A DNA stretch of 64,000 nucleotides, taken from contig NC_080078.1 of assembly GCF_949987535.1 (NCBI RefSeq), positions 55,392,207 through 55,456,206 of the forward strand. The letters are read 5' to 3'. The notes below the pieces were generated by a model. That model was not told the DNA's origin, searched no databases, and saw only the letters and a list, made by a program, of their open reading frames with translations. Numbering within the stretch: the stretch's first letter is position 1; each line of letters opens with the position of its first letter. The translations under genes were made by a program, and so were the position numbers. Below are positions 22,061 through 33,605 of this stretch, piece by piece. The stretch is from Balaenoptera acutorostrata. Taxonomy: Eukaryota > Chordata > Mammalia > Artiodactyla > Balaenopteridae.

Positions 22061-23639
22061 CCATGCAGCCATAGAGATCAGCCTCTCAGGCATAGAACAA
22101 GGTGAAGAGTGGATCTGGGTACAGATATTTAGTATATTTTGAAACATAAGCAAACTTCAGGACCTCAAGACTCTTGAGTGCTAGTCTAAGGAGTTTGAAC
22201 TCTATCCCATGTAAATGGATCACTGTGAAGTGATTTTACCAGAGGAGTGCTCTGGTTGGAGATGCATGTTAGGAAAACCAATGTCATATTTGGTGGAGTA
22301 TAGTGGTAGGAGTAGAGAGTACAGAGACTGGAGATGAAGGAACTGGATAGTAGCTTCTGTAATTATACACTCAGGCGGTAATGGGGGCCTGAAGTCCACG
22401 TGAAGAACAAGACAATGTCGTTGGGTAGGGGAAGAATCAACAATATCTATAGGGTTTGGAGCCCAGGTGACAAAAACCTAGTGGTGCCCTTAACAGATTG
22501 GAGTGTGTGCAGAAGCCAGATGGGAGATGCAGGGGTGGTTCTTTTTGGAATTACCTATGAGGCTCTGGTCAAATATCCTCGTGGAAGTCTAGAGCAGGTG
22601 GGCCTGTAGTTCAGGAAAAGGATTAGGTGCATTACAGATTTCTGAGCTAAGGCTTAACCATTTGGAGAGGAAAAGATTGCCAAGGAAGGGCATAGATGTT
22701 GAAGGAAAAGTTTCAGAGAAGTGAAAAACAGACAATGGTAATTTGTCTTAGAATTCATCAGAGAGGAGCTTTCAGAAGAGGAATCATGTCCACAGTCCTA
22801 ATGCTTGTGAGGTCTGGGGGACAACTGAGAGACTGAGAATTAACAAGAGCTCCTTGGTGATGTTTCTAGATGACAGATATAAAAGAAGAGTGAAGTGGGG
22901 AGGGGGCTGCATGGAACTGAGGTAGGAGTACTGAGGAGGTTGAGTAAATGAGTGAAAGAGAAGGAATTATCAGTATGTGAAAAGTATCTCCAAATAGTTC
23001 ATGAAATAGTAGAAGTTCTCTGGGAGCCTTACCAAAATCAATAACAAGTTTGTATAATTGGCTATTTTGGAGAAGTTTTGTGTGGTCATTTGCTTTTTAT
23101 AAGAAGGAATCTCCTAGCGTAATAGTATATTTTAACATTGTAATTAATACCTAGAGCTTCTTCGTCTACTTAAAACTTTATTTGCGTATTTCTGCACCTT
23201 TCACAGTTTCTGGGAGTACAGGAAGCCTGAGAAGCCTGGCACAGTTATCACTGAACTGTCAGTCATGTTCATCTCTCCACAGTGTTCTCATGGGCTCGAC
23301 CGCAAATCCTTTTCATCTTGGTTACCTAGGAGTTCAGTTAGAGAATTTTGCAAAGGCAAAAGGGGTTTGAGGGCTGTGACTTTAGAATTATGATAAAATT
23401 CATTTTGCTATGAATAGTAGCAACCCAAGAGAATCACTCTGACTGGTGACTCTTAAGGGATATTCTCATCCTGGGCATATTTCACAAATTGTCTTAATTA
23501 GACACAAAAGATTTTGCTTCCTGCCCTAACTACTGTAGAACTTGTTTGCTGAGCAAATAATGTGGGGTGTATGTGGCTAAGAGATTTTGAGAAATCATAT
23601 CATATTTCATCCTCTCATATTTACAATGACCAATCAGTG

Positions 23640-24090
23640 TCACCAAAGACCAGATGCAGCCCACATGTCAATGCCCTGACCACACCAGTACACACCTGAT
23701 TGCCAATTTCCCCCATTTGGTGGAGTTTGCTTTGCCCACATGTGCTGCTGGCCAGATGTACCAGGGAGTTAATACCTCCCAGGAACAGCCCTCAATCAAT
23801 GACCAATGGGACTTAGTGAGTGAGTACCTCACCTCCCTCACATCTCTGGGAGGGATAACTCTGGGGTGCATGGTGATCTGAGCTCCCACAGCCCCTGTCA
23901 CCCCCAGTGTAAGTGGCTTGATAATGCATCCTTTACTGGCCTTCCCTTTCCCTCCTCACTTCCCCATTTCCCTAATTATGTTTTCTCCACCTCGCTGTAA
24001 CCTACCTGTACTAAAACCCTTGTCTTAGTGTCAGCTTCTAGAGGAACTTCAAATAAACCCTGGGTATTCTACTGACCTAAGATAGCACCT
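23640..24090 (+). mobile_element. Possible old LTR (family unresolved)
   Basis: The order of phrases (GCTGCTGGCCAGATG, ...CAATGACCAATGGGAC..., TAATGCATCCTTTACTGG, CTTCAAATAAACCCTGG) looks like a mammalian ERV-type LTR with an AATAAA signal close to its end. The assignment is tentative. Confidence 0.35.
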
Positions 24091-24161
24091 CAAATTCAGA
24101 TTGCATTATTCCAAGAATGAAATAAAATGGTTAGCTTTAGCAACCTACCTCCTGCATTTTG

Positions 24162-24204
24162 TTCAATGACTTTTACTTTTACTCATTCAGTGACTTTTAC
24201 TTTT
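24162..24204. repeat. Tandem duplication, 24-bp unit
   Basis: TTCAATGACTTTTACTTTT (24,162) and TTCAGTGACTTTTACTTTT (24,186) differ at one base. Local duplication. Confidence 0.8.
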
Positions 24205-24904
24205 CCAGACTGCTAAGTTTCTGGGGCTACAAAGATGAATACAGTGAATTATGCAAATTGATCAAATAGAAGCTTACACAAGGTCCAGAATGTTAACTAA
24301 TAATAGAGTTACCACCTACCCTTGTAGGTCAGAGGTTTGCTGGGAGGACATAATACTTGAGTTGAATCATGAAAACTGAGCAGGTGTTGAGCAGATAGGA
24401 AAGGGGGAAGGGAATTCCAGACAGGAGGAACAGTAGGGGTAAAGGCAGGAAAGCATAAAACATCAAGATGCATTAAAGAAATGGTTGACAATTTACTGTG
24501 GCTGGACAGAAGAGGAGAGAGGGGTGCCAGCACTTTGCTGGGCAAAGGAATTTGGACTTTTCCCCATAGAATCTACTTTGAGAAAAAGCTTTTTGGTAGA
24601 AGGGAGCATGATGCCTTGGAGTAGCGCCAGACTGAAGGTGCTATTTTTTCTTCTGAACAAATTAAAAGGCTGCTATAATTATTTAAGCAAGAGATGGGGC
24701 GTCCTTGAACTCAGCAGATGCATGGGGTGAATGAGAAGGTTATAGGAGATTGAAAAGATAAGATCTGATGGCACTTAACTGCCCACGAGGAATGAAAAAG
24801 GAGATGTAGAAAGTGTAGGAAGGGCTCAACTTACAAATATATAGAGATTGAGAAAATTCTTGAAAAAACTCATGTGGCTTCCAGAATCCAAAATTTCAAT
24901 TTTA

Positions 24905-24961
24905 AACTATCAATGATTGTGTCCTTAAGATTCAACTATCAGTGATTGTGTTCTTAAGATT
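24905..24961. repeat. Tandem duplication, 29-bp unit
   Basis: Two 28-base copies (24,905-24,932 and 24,934-24,961) beginning AACTATC and ending CTTAAGATT differ at two positions and are separated by one C. Confidence 0.85.
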
Positions 24962-25629
24962 ATTCCCTCAAGGTCATTCATGCCAGTAAGTATATATCCA
25001 GCAGTAAACTAAGTCTACTTACAGTCTGAAACTAGTAAATTTAAGTTACTAGTGTGCCATTTTGTGTGTGAACAATTAATAAAAGACCAATTGGCATTCA
25101 TGAAGTAGCTAAAAGATGGGCAATATTTGGTCTAATCCAGGGTAGAAAAGTTGTAAGACAATTAAGGAAATCAGCCATCATTACATTCCATGCCTTGAAA
25201 ATTAATGTTAACAGTAGTCCTCCTCCTTTTCTAACAATTAATTTTTGCTAACTCAGCAAATTACTGTTTAAGCACCCTATTAGGCAAGTAAACAGAAAAT
25301 GCATACAGAAAAGATGGGGACTTAGGTGACAGTTATTTTAATATGCAGATGAATGGACCTATCATGTTTCAAAAGTGAGATCAAAATGCAATTTTACATT
25401 TTACTTATTTATACATTACATATAATTATAAGAAAATGTCTCTGAGCACAATTTAATCTATTTTTGAAAATTTTAAGTTTGCTTAGTTTTCTATAATGAA
25501 AACCTCAGTACCATAATATTTGATAATGACCAAGTATTATCCTTGTACCAGCTGTTAATCTAAAAATAATATATAGAAATTACATCATATTTGTCTTAAT
25601 CATTTGAGACACTATGGAGTGGGTGTTTC

Positions 25630-25710
25630 AAAGAAAGAAGAATAAAAGGGAGGTAGGAAGAAAGGAAGGAAGGGAGGGAGGGAAGGAAGGAGGGAGGGAG
25701 GGGGTAAGAA
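25630..25710. repeat. Polypurine (GGAA/GGGA)n tract
   Basis: An 80-base, nearly pure purine strand with AAGGAAGG and GGGAGGGA units. GGAA repeats can bind ETS factors, and polypurine mirror sequence can form triplex DNA. No function is shown. Confidence 0.9.
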
Positions 25711-26639
25711 ATTAGTTCTACCTGCTATTCGTTCATTTGTCATGAAAGTAGTATAAAGGAATAAAGATCTCTGGTTGTTTGAGTGTTCTTGTTATTTGAA
25801 TTCAGGGTAAATTTAAGTTTGCTTGACTTTAGCTAAAGAGTTAATACAGTGTCCCGAAGTGCCAAACATAGAATCAGACAGAACCAGAACTATTTGGCCA
25901 TTTTCAGTATAAGTGTATTTACTATAATTTATTTCATTTATGTATACTGAGTGATTTTCATTATGGCACTACCAAGAGATGTCTGAATTACATCCCCATA
26001 TGTCCTCCTTCATTTTCAACACTCAACAAATGAAGCACTTTTAGATAGGAAGAAACTTTCAGATCAGCTGACTCTTGCTTCATGTCCTATATCAGTAATT
26101 AAAAATCAGAACTGGATGCTTTTCCCATTTTGTCAATTTGGCTTCTACCTTCAGTTAAGCCACAATGGAAGTTGAATGGTACCAGCTCCTCAGTTATCTT
26201 TCTCTTTTTGAAATAACTTGAGTAAGGTGAACGGATCTTAAAAATGAATGACTAATTAATTATTTCATGAAATCCTGCTTTAATGAACACTTTCAGAAGT
26301 GTATTCTAACTTGCTTTTCCTTTTCTGCTTCATACTGTTTTCAGAGCTCTGTGGTCTCTCCTCCAAGTCCACATACTAGGAAATCCTCCAGGGATATCTG
26401 TTTTTAATGGAGTTTAAAGATTTCACTTTGGAGAAGAAGAACTAGGGGAAGAAGCCATTGTCTTGCCATATGGACCAGGTTACCACCAGGGGAGAAAGAG
26501 AATACTAAGGGCCAATGATAGCCTTGTTTAACCCCCAGATCACTCCTCACACTATAAACTGAAAGCATTGCTCCTGGTTTACAAAATACCTGAATACTTT
26601 ACAGAATTCACTTTCTTTTTAACATAAGAGAAGTTTATA

Positions 26640-28010
26640 AACTATTAAAAATTGAATAATGATGATGCCACATTTTATTTTAAATAATATTTTAAAGCAT
26701 TTTTAATAGAGAAAAGCAGAGAAAAAAATTTATGATGACTCATGATTCTGTTACCCAGATAACTCCTGTTAACTTAAAAAATGATCCACATGTATATAAA
26801 AAAATTAAACATTACCAAAGTGCATAAACTGAAAATAAAGGTCTCCCTCCTCCTTTTCTACCCCAAAATGACTTTTCCTAAAGGTAACCAGGGTTAATGG
26901 ATGCATATGTAATCTTATGGAAATCAAGACATTACACATATACATACACATTTGCATGTATGCATGTATGTGTATTTGTGTGAAAACATTTTGCACAAAG
27001 GACTGATATCCTACACACTGATATCCACATCTTTTGATTTTTAAAATACACATATCATGGAGATATATGTATATATATAAGACAGACCACACAGATCTGT
27101 CTTACTATAAAGGTAGTATTATTGCCATGATTTCTTTAATCTCCCCCTCCTGATATTTTAGATATTTTCAGGTTTTGTTTTGTTCTGTTTGCTCTTATAA
27201 GAATGGTTTAATAAGAAATTCATGTAAAAGTTGGCAAGTATATTCAGAGGGTATATTTCTAACAATAAATTTTCTGGGTCAGAATATGTTTATTAAAAAA
27301 AAAATTGAAAGAGTATAGCTGAACTGTCCTTCAAAAAAGTATATACTGATTTATTCTACCATCAACAGAATCTTCGTCAATCTTGTGTGTCATCAAATGT
27401 TGGTAAAATGATTAGGTACAAACACTATATTACAATTCGTATTTCTTATTATGCATGGTTGAAAGTCTTACCTTATGCTACTGGCTATTATATTTCAATG
27501 TTTGGTCACATTCTTTACCTATTTTTCTAGATTTCTTGTCTCTTTCTCATTGACTTAAGCAAGCAAACAGAAAAATATTATAATACTATTATCACACTTA
27601 AATTTTTAAATTAATTTTTACATGTTCTTTACATATTAAAGAAATTAGTCTTTTGTCAGAAATGTGTTATAAATATTTATTCCATCTGTTGATGGCTTAT
27701 GATTTTATGATGCATTTTTTCTGTAGAGAAATTTCAAATACTTTTGTAATTAAATGAATTAAACTTTAATTTTGTGACTTTTGTGTTGTATGTCTTACTT
27801 CAAAAGGACTTTTCATACTGCAAGATCATAGATTCACCAATGCTTTCTTATAATATTTTAATGGATTTCAATATTTATCTTTAAATCTTTGACTCATCTG
27901 GAATTTTTTTTGACTTCTCAGTTTCCCATAACATTTATTGTTATCCATCTATTGTTACTGGTTTGAAATGACATCTTTATCATGTAATTTCTCATTTATA
28001 TTTAAGAATC
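26640..28010 (-). mobile_element. Old L1 (L1M type) 3' region
   Basis: An antisense, AT-rich stretch with many recognisable L1M 3' UTR phrases: CTACCATCAACAGAATC, TGTTCTTTACATATTAAAGAA, TTAGTCTTTTGTCAGAAATGTG, TGACTCATCTGGAATTTTT. Highly diverged with no coding capacity. Boundaries approximate. Confidence 0.65.
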
Positions 28011-28064
28011 TTTCATTGATCTGTTCACCCACTTCTTTTTGTCTTATCTAATTGCATGGCCTAG

Positions 28065-28190
28065 TCTTTTCCTACTAAATTGTGAAGGAGCAGGGATCTT
28101 ACATGCCTTGTTTGCAGTTAAATCCATACCACTTAGAACAGTTGCTGACACATAGTAGGTTTTCAAAAATACTAGTTGAACACATGAATA
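28065..28190 (+). mobile_element. L2 3' end fragment
   Basis: AGTTGCTGACACATAGTAGG followed by a TTTTCAAAAATACTAGTTGAA block is the typical L2 3' end (CACATAGTAGGTGCTCAATAAA consensus). Confidence 0.6.
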
Positions 28191-28514
28191 ATAAAAAGCT
28201 CTATTTCTTCGTTCATCAACTTTAGATATAATCTTTTGATTGTCCATATAAAAATGGGAGATTAGTACACAGACACATCTCCTTAGCTTTGCCTTTCATC
28301 TCCGGATTTCCTGTTGCTCTATTATTATTTTTTAAATTTCAATATTTAGAATATGGACTTTCTGAAATCATATTTCCCACGTTGATTTAATTTTTGTTCT
28401 ATGTGTAAATAGGTTCAGTGCACCCACCTGTAGTCTGATCAGGGCTTCTCCTAAGGTAGATTTTATTAAAAAGAGCTCATGGGTTTCATGAGATTTATTT
28501 TATTCTTGTTTAAT

Positions 28515-28605
28515 GAATTAACTAACACTTACATAGTACTTTCTATCTGCCTGGCAGTGTTCTATGTTCTTTGTAGATATTAAGTAACTTAATCACAAAA
28601 AGGTA
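28515..28605 (-). mobile_element. MIR fragment
   Basis: ACTTACATAGTACTTTCTAT and TGCCTGGCAGTGTTCTA match the MIR 3' part in reverse. Confidence 0.55.
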
Positions 28606-28840
28606 TTGTTCTTGAACTTTTGCATATAATTTAATTGACCTTAAATTTATATACCCTCTTGGCTTGGTTTAGGATTTTTGTATCAACTCCTCCAACCCAA
28701 ATAACTTGAAGACAACAGATATTGCTGTAAAGAAGTCTGAAGCCAGCTTGACTTTTACCCTTATACTTTACTTGCTTTTTCTATCTGTATTCCTGAAGAA
28801 AATCATCTTGATCCTTGACGTTCAAATTTTAGCTGACGTG

Positions 28841-29204
28841 GGCTTCCCTGGTGGTACAGTGGTTAAGAATCCGCCTGCCAATGCAGGGGACATTGGTTCA
28901 AGCCCTTGTCCGGGAAGATCCCACATGTCGCGGAGCAACTAAGCCTGTGTGCCACAACTGCTGAGCTTGCGCTCTAGAGCCCACGAGCCACAACTACTGA
29001 GCCTGAGTGCCACAACTACTGAAGCCCGTATGCCTAGAGCCCGTGCTCCACAACAAGAGAAGCCACCACAATGAGAAGCCCACACACTGCAAGGAAGAGC
29101 AGCCCCCGCTCACTGCAACTAGAGAAAGTCCGCATGCAGCAACGAAAACCCAACACAGCCAAAAATAAATAAATAAAATAAATAAATTTATTAAAAAAAA
29201 AAAA
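28841..29204 (+). mobile_element. CHR-type tRNA-derived SINE, full length with 13-bp TSD
   Basis: It starts GGCTTCCCTGGTGGTACAGT with a Pol III A box, has a B box at GGTTCAAGCCC, several CCACAACTACTGAGCC-type internal repeats, and an AAATAAATAAAATAAATAAA tail. Perfect 13-bp duplications (TTTAGCTGACGTG) lie at 28,828-28,840 and 29,205-29,217. The long body of this SINE is characteristic of cetaceans (and hippopotamus) and is the main clue to the host. Little divergence and a perfect duplication suggest a fairly young insertion. Confidence 0.92.
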
Positions 29205-29377
29205 TTTAGCTGACGTGCCTGTGTTTGTCATTATTTATTAGTTTATCTTAGAACACACTACATAACCCCTTTAATAAATTTGTTAATTTAAATCATTTTC
29301 ATTTAGGTGACATTTTCTCCTGTGTATGTCTTAATCCCCTTCTCTCTTCCATCTGTTAGGATTACTTGTCAGGTTCT

Positions 29378-29655
29378 TTTTTTAAAAAAAAAATTAAACT
29401 TTTTAAATTAAAGTATAATTGAGGTATAATTGAGGTTAGTTTCAGGTATACCACATAATGATTCAATATTTGTATATATCGCAAAATGATCACCACAATA
29501 AGTCTAGTTAACATCTGTTACTTACACAGTTACAATTTTTTTTTTCCTTATGATGAGGACTTTTAAGATCTACTTTCTTGGTAACTTTCAAATTTGTAAT
29601 ACAGTACTATAACTATGGTCACCTTGCTGTACATTACATCCCCATGACTTCTTTT
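29378..29655 (-). mobile_element. L1 3' end, antisense
   Basis: A T-rich start, then TAAAGTATAATTGAGGTATAA, CACATAATGATTCAATATTTG and CAAAATGATCACCACAATAAG, the L1 3' UTR read in reverse. Confidence 0.8.
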
Positions 29656-29849
29656 TTTTTTTTAAATAAATAAAGTAAATTTATTTAAAAAAAAAAAAGA
29701 GCCCCTGCTCTTCACAGGGAATAAAGCCAATATTTTATAATAACTATAAGTGGAATATAACCTTTAAAAAATGTGAATCACTATGTTGTACATCTGAAAT
29801 ATATAATATTGTACATCAACTATACTTAAAAAAAAAAAAAAAAAAAAAC
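29656..29849 (+). mobile_element. L1 3' end, sense
   Basis: After an A/T-rich junction (29,652-29,698), GGGAATAAAGCCAATATTTTA, GTGAATCACTATGTTGTACAT and TTGTACATCAACTATACTTA lead into an A18-type tail, the standard L1 3' terminus. Confidence 0.8.
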
Positions 29850-29922
29850 CAAACAACCCCTGATCTGGAACGTTACAGGTCATCTTGGGCAAGAGAATCC
29901 AGTGTAGCCAACCAGACACTGG

Positions 29923-30043
29923 CTTTTTTTTGTTGTTGTTTGTTTTTGTTTTGTTTTGGCCACACCGAGTGGCTTACAGGATCTTAGTTCCTGTACCAGG
30001 GATCGAACAGGAGTCCTAACCATTGGACCACCAGGGAATTCCC
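29923..30043 (-). mobile_element. Short tRNA-derived SINE (CHR-2-like)
   Basis: In reverse it reads GGGAATTCCCTGGTGGTCCAA, ATGGTTAGGACTCC, and ends GTGTGGCCAAAAC with an A/C-rich tail. Near-identical 9-mers AGACACTGG (29,914) and AGGCACTGG (30,045) flank it as a diverged duplication. It lacks the internal repeats of the longer SINE at 28,841. Confidence 0.8.
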
Positions 30044-30405
30044 AAGGCACTGGTTCTTAAAAGCATTTGCCTAACAGTGACTCATCAGTTTTGCTCCTCT
30101 TCCATTGGGCAGAGTCAGTCACACGTTCAAGCCTGCAGTGAAGGGACCATGCAGCATAATTCTTCTGGGAAGGACAGTGAATATTTGAACAATAAACAAT
30201 TTACCTTGGGGTACATCTCTGATATAGCAGTTTTTCTAAATTGTTATTGCTCCGTTTTCTTTCATGATTCAGACTGTAATTTTATATCTTCCTGGATGAT
30301 CACCATTTTGTTGAGTCTTCTAAATTGATTGGGGTAAAGTCCTACTTAATAATCATGATTGAGTTTGTCTATTTGTTGTCCCCTTTCTCCTTTCCAATGT
30401 CTATT

Positions 30406-30623
30406 AAAATGGTTCTCAACCAGGTACAATTTTATCCCCCTTCCCCCAGGACATTTGGTAATATCTGAAGACATTTTTGACTCTCAGAACTGGGGAGGAA
30501 GGTGCTACTGGCATCTAGTGGAAAGGGTCAGGGATGCTGCTAAACATCTTACGTGCACAGGACAGGGCACAGCAAAGAATCACTTGGCCCCAAATGGTTG
30601 TAGTGGCGAGATTCAAAACCCTG
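30406..30623 (+). mobile_element. MER20-like hAT-Charlie element, near full length
   Basis: About 218 bp, the length of MER20. Diagnostic phrases: GGTTCTCAACC, GGACATTTGGTAATATCTG, GGTGCTACTGGCATCTAGTGG, CAGGGATGCTGCTAAACATC, CACAGCAAAGAATCA. MER20 copies are eutherian-specific and some act as enhancers in endometrial cells. No such role can be read here. Confidence 0.75.
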
Positions 30624-30864
30624 GCCTATTGGTATCTTTTCTTTGAGCAAACATCCCTTTTTAACAGCCATTTTTTGTTTTTATTGATCAAGTGCTGTTC
30701 ATCTTCATTTCTTCTAGTTTCTTGAGTTGCATATGGTTCACTTGCTTTCAGCCTTTTGTTTAAAATGAACTGAAGTTCACAGACATTCTTCTGAAAAGTG
30801 ACTAGGCTATGGGCTTTGATACATGGAGCTCCCCCTGTTTATCTCTTGGGAGTTTGTAATTGGA

Positions 30865-31260
30865 TTTTTTTTTTTTTTTGAGAGTAAAGTTACTAAGGTT
30901 CTTTATTAATACTCCTGAGATATGTTGTGAGGAACCTTCCCAGGAATCTTCTTCACTGGGCATCTGAGAAGACAGGATCCAGGCTGGGTTCAGCTTCTGT
31001 GATGAGTCTATTGGAAGTCTAGTCACAGCTTGACTCCTCCTGGATCTTTGGGTTCCTCAGAAGGTGATGCTCAAGACCCTCAACCCATGACTTCTTTATG
31101 AGAAGTTTTCTTCACATTTTCCATGGACTGCCTTCACACCCTCTGAGTGCACATCACTACAAATTTGAGATAGATGTCCACTCACAGTCTTTCTTCCATC
31201 TGTTTGAGCTTGGGTAGAAGTGAAGTGTCCATTTGGGAGGTGGGGGGATGCCAGAGTTTC
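30865..31260 (-). pseudogene. Candidate retrocopy (processed-pseudogene-like 3' end), parent unknown
   Basis: On the minus strand this stretch ends with AATAAA (30,907-30,902), then 22 nt, then A15 (T run 30,865-30,879), the spacing expected of a polyadenylated mRNA end copied by L1 machinery. Upstream is unique, non-L1, non-SINE sequence of normal composition for at least 350 bp. One frame over 31,026-30,880 stays open (MTRLPIDSSQKLNP...SEEDSWEGSSQ) but reaches the A tract without a proper stop and matches nothing I recognise. Its 5' limit and target-site duplication were not found. It could instead be an unrecognised retroelement end. Confidence 0.4.
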
Positions 31261-31689
31261 TCGTTTCTTTCTGATTCTGACTGTTACATTTCAAAGGTGT
31301 TCCTTTAGGTAGTGTGCCTTTTCCTTTTATTGATCCCTATTGGTATATTTCTTTCCTTCTTTTTTTTTTTTCTAATTCTTTTCCTTTTTTTTAACTTATT
31401 ATTTTTCTGTTTCACTCTGCCATTTTACTTTAGACTCTGCATATCAACTATTTATTTACCATGTGCTATGTCATGTGTTTTAATTTGCTTGATTTAAAAG
31501 CAGATGCCACTGTGTAAGAATAGCCTTAAAATCCCACGAAGTTCATTGACAATAAATAACTTCCCCATGGCCACCAGATGATTATGTTGAAGGTAGGACT
31601 TATCCTACTTTTTCAGTTTTGGTGGCTAGAGAAAGCATGTCGATAAATTAGTAAGAATATCAGAAGCTGACAGTAGCATAAATGATAGC

Positions 31690-31900
31690 CATATTTATTG
31701 AGCATGTACAATGTGCCAGATACCCGACTGGGCACTGAGCATGAATGAACTCATTTGCTCCTCACAGTAGCACCATAAAATATGCACTTTAATTATCCTT
31801 TTTTTATAGAGGGAAAATAAAAGGTACAGGATGGTAAAGTAATTTTTCCAAAGCTACCCAGCTCCAAGTAGTAGAAATAGTACTCAAATCTTGGGGGTCC
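31690..31900 (-). mobile_element. MIR SINE fragment
   Basis: ATTGAGCATGTACAATGTGCC at the left and AATTTTTCCAAAGCTACCCAG at the right, a diverged reversed MIR. Confidence 0.65.
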
Positions 31901-33439
31901 AGTCCCAGAAATGGTGATTTTAACCCTTACTTTATACTGCCAAGTCACATGAGGCTTTCTGTATTGCACATGTGACCCTAAAAAAAGTTTGGTTGTCCTA
32001 AGAAGACTGTGTTAGCTTTCTAATTAAGTCAACTCCATCCATTCATTTAGATACTCCATGTACAATACTCCTGGTGACTGGGTTTACAAAGTTCTTATTG
32101 AATTGTTTGGATGATTTGACTTCATATTGGCTCATCCTTAATCAATAAAAACAGTTTTATTGATAGCTCATTTTTGTCTGCACATTTAGAGGTTGACAAA
32201 GAAAATGTAACAGTGAACTGTTAGGTTGCAGTGAGCCATCTTTTGTCTACTTATGCCTTGGTGAGGGAGAAAAGGACAGATTTGGCAGCCAGCCATGTAA
32301 TTAGAATTAACATTGGCCTTGAAGGCATGACAGATGACCCAGCCAGATCACTCCAACGTTTGCCTCTTTGCATGTGCAATTCCTGTCTTAGACCATGGCA
32401 CAGCAGGAAATGTTCCTCTTCTGAAAATTTTCTCTGTATACCAATCAAATTGTTCCCTCAGGACACATCATAAAGAAACGTCATTGAATACTCTAATTGA
32501 GGCATTCACCAGAGCTATTTTTTAAAAAGCAACACTTGGTCACAAACTCAGATTTTAATCAAAAACAGAATTCTGGTGAGTTGAGTGGTTTTTCCAATAT
32601 TTTTCAGCTTAGAATTTTTGATAGTCACTGGCCCCATAAATCGAACGTATTTTCAAAAGACTTGAGCTAAATTAGTTCAGCATTTTACAGTTAAGTTAAA
32701 ATAGAAAACCTGCGTTTTTCTCTGAGTGCAGCACACTCGCACACACATCAACATCACCTTACCGAAATGCTTTTTTTTTCTCTCCACTGAGTATTACTCA
32801 AAAGTATCTGAAAGTTTAAAACTCAAACTTGGCAGTTGTTTGATCCTCTCAGGGGAGGAAATTCAGGAGAATTTAAAGAAAATTGGCTTAGCAATGTGTT
32901 TTGAATATAGGCAACAGAACATTTTCTATTTGGGTACAACTACATCAATGAAACTTGAGTCAGTGGAAGTCTTGTCCGATGCCATTTAGAAAGTTGTCAG
33001 AGCAGAGGGAGGCGTTAGAAGAATACCAATTGGAACAGAAAACTGCCTTAAGGAAAGACTCTATTTCCTTCCATTTCCTGTTGTAGATAAATGAGGACCA
33101 AATATAGGAAACCATAAGGTCATTTCAGCAAATAAAAACCAACCCACCATCTGGGTATCATATATTGTGGTCATTGCTGCTGGTACTTTGCTCACTGTGA
33201 TGGCTTCAAAGCATGGTTGCAAATACTTTGACACTTGGATACCCCTCCTGCACTGCTGGATCTGATTGGACTTGTCACTGCTCCAAACAAGATACAGAAG
33301 AAGTTACACTAGGTGACTTCTGTTGCCAAATCCTAAAAGGCCAGGTAGCTTCCACCTTGTTCACTGAAACACTCATTCCTGGAGCCCAGAATTGCCAAGC
33401 AGTAACTCTGAAAATCCTGGCTCTTCCTGGCTGTTTAAC

Positions 33440-33605
33440 GTCAGGATTATTACTTAATCTCTCTGTGTCTCAGTTTCCTCATTCATAAAATGAGGAGAAA
33501 TAATAGTCTAGGGTCAAATACCTGTCCTCTTACCTGTACCTTATGCAATTGTTTAAAGGGTCAAATGTCTTAATAGTTTAGAATAGTGCTGGCAAATAAT
33601 AGACA
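33440..33605 (+). mobile_element. MIR SINE fragment
   Basis: TTAATCTCTCTGTGTCTCAG, TTTCCTCATTCATAAAATGAG and a later TGGCAAATAATA follow MIR order in the sense orientation. Confidence 0.75.

Larger units (their letters stand above)
20308..26640. other. Intergenic region, repeats and unique sequence, no gene seen
   Basis: Apart from the repeats listed separately, 22,080-23,030 and 24,330-24,790 resemble an old interspersed family (phrases like AGGAGTTTGAACTCTATCCCATG, and GGGAATTCCAGACAGGAGGAACAG) that I cannot name. The rest, especially 24,800-26,640, is AT-rich unique sequence. No open frame shows a recognisable domain. Confidence 0.5.

Noticed and set aside
28841..28935. tRNA-like sequence with A and B boxes
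   Set aside because: It is the tRNA-derived head of a SINE, not a functional tRNA gene.
28706..28942. Plus-strand frame running into the SINE
   Set aside because: Its second half is SINE sequence, so it is a chance fusion.
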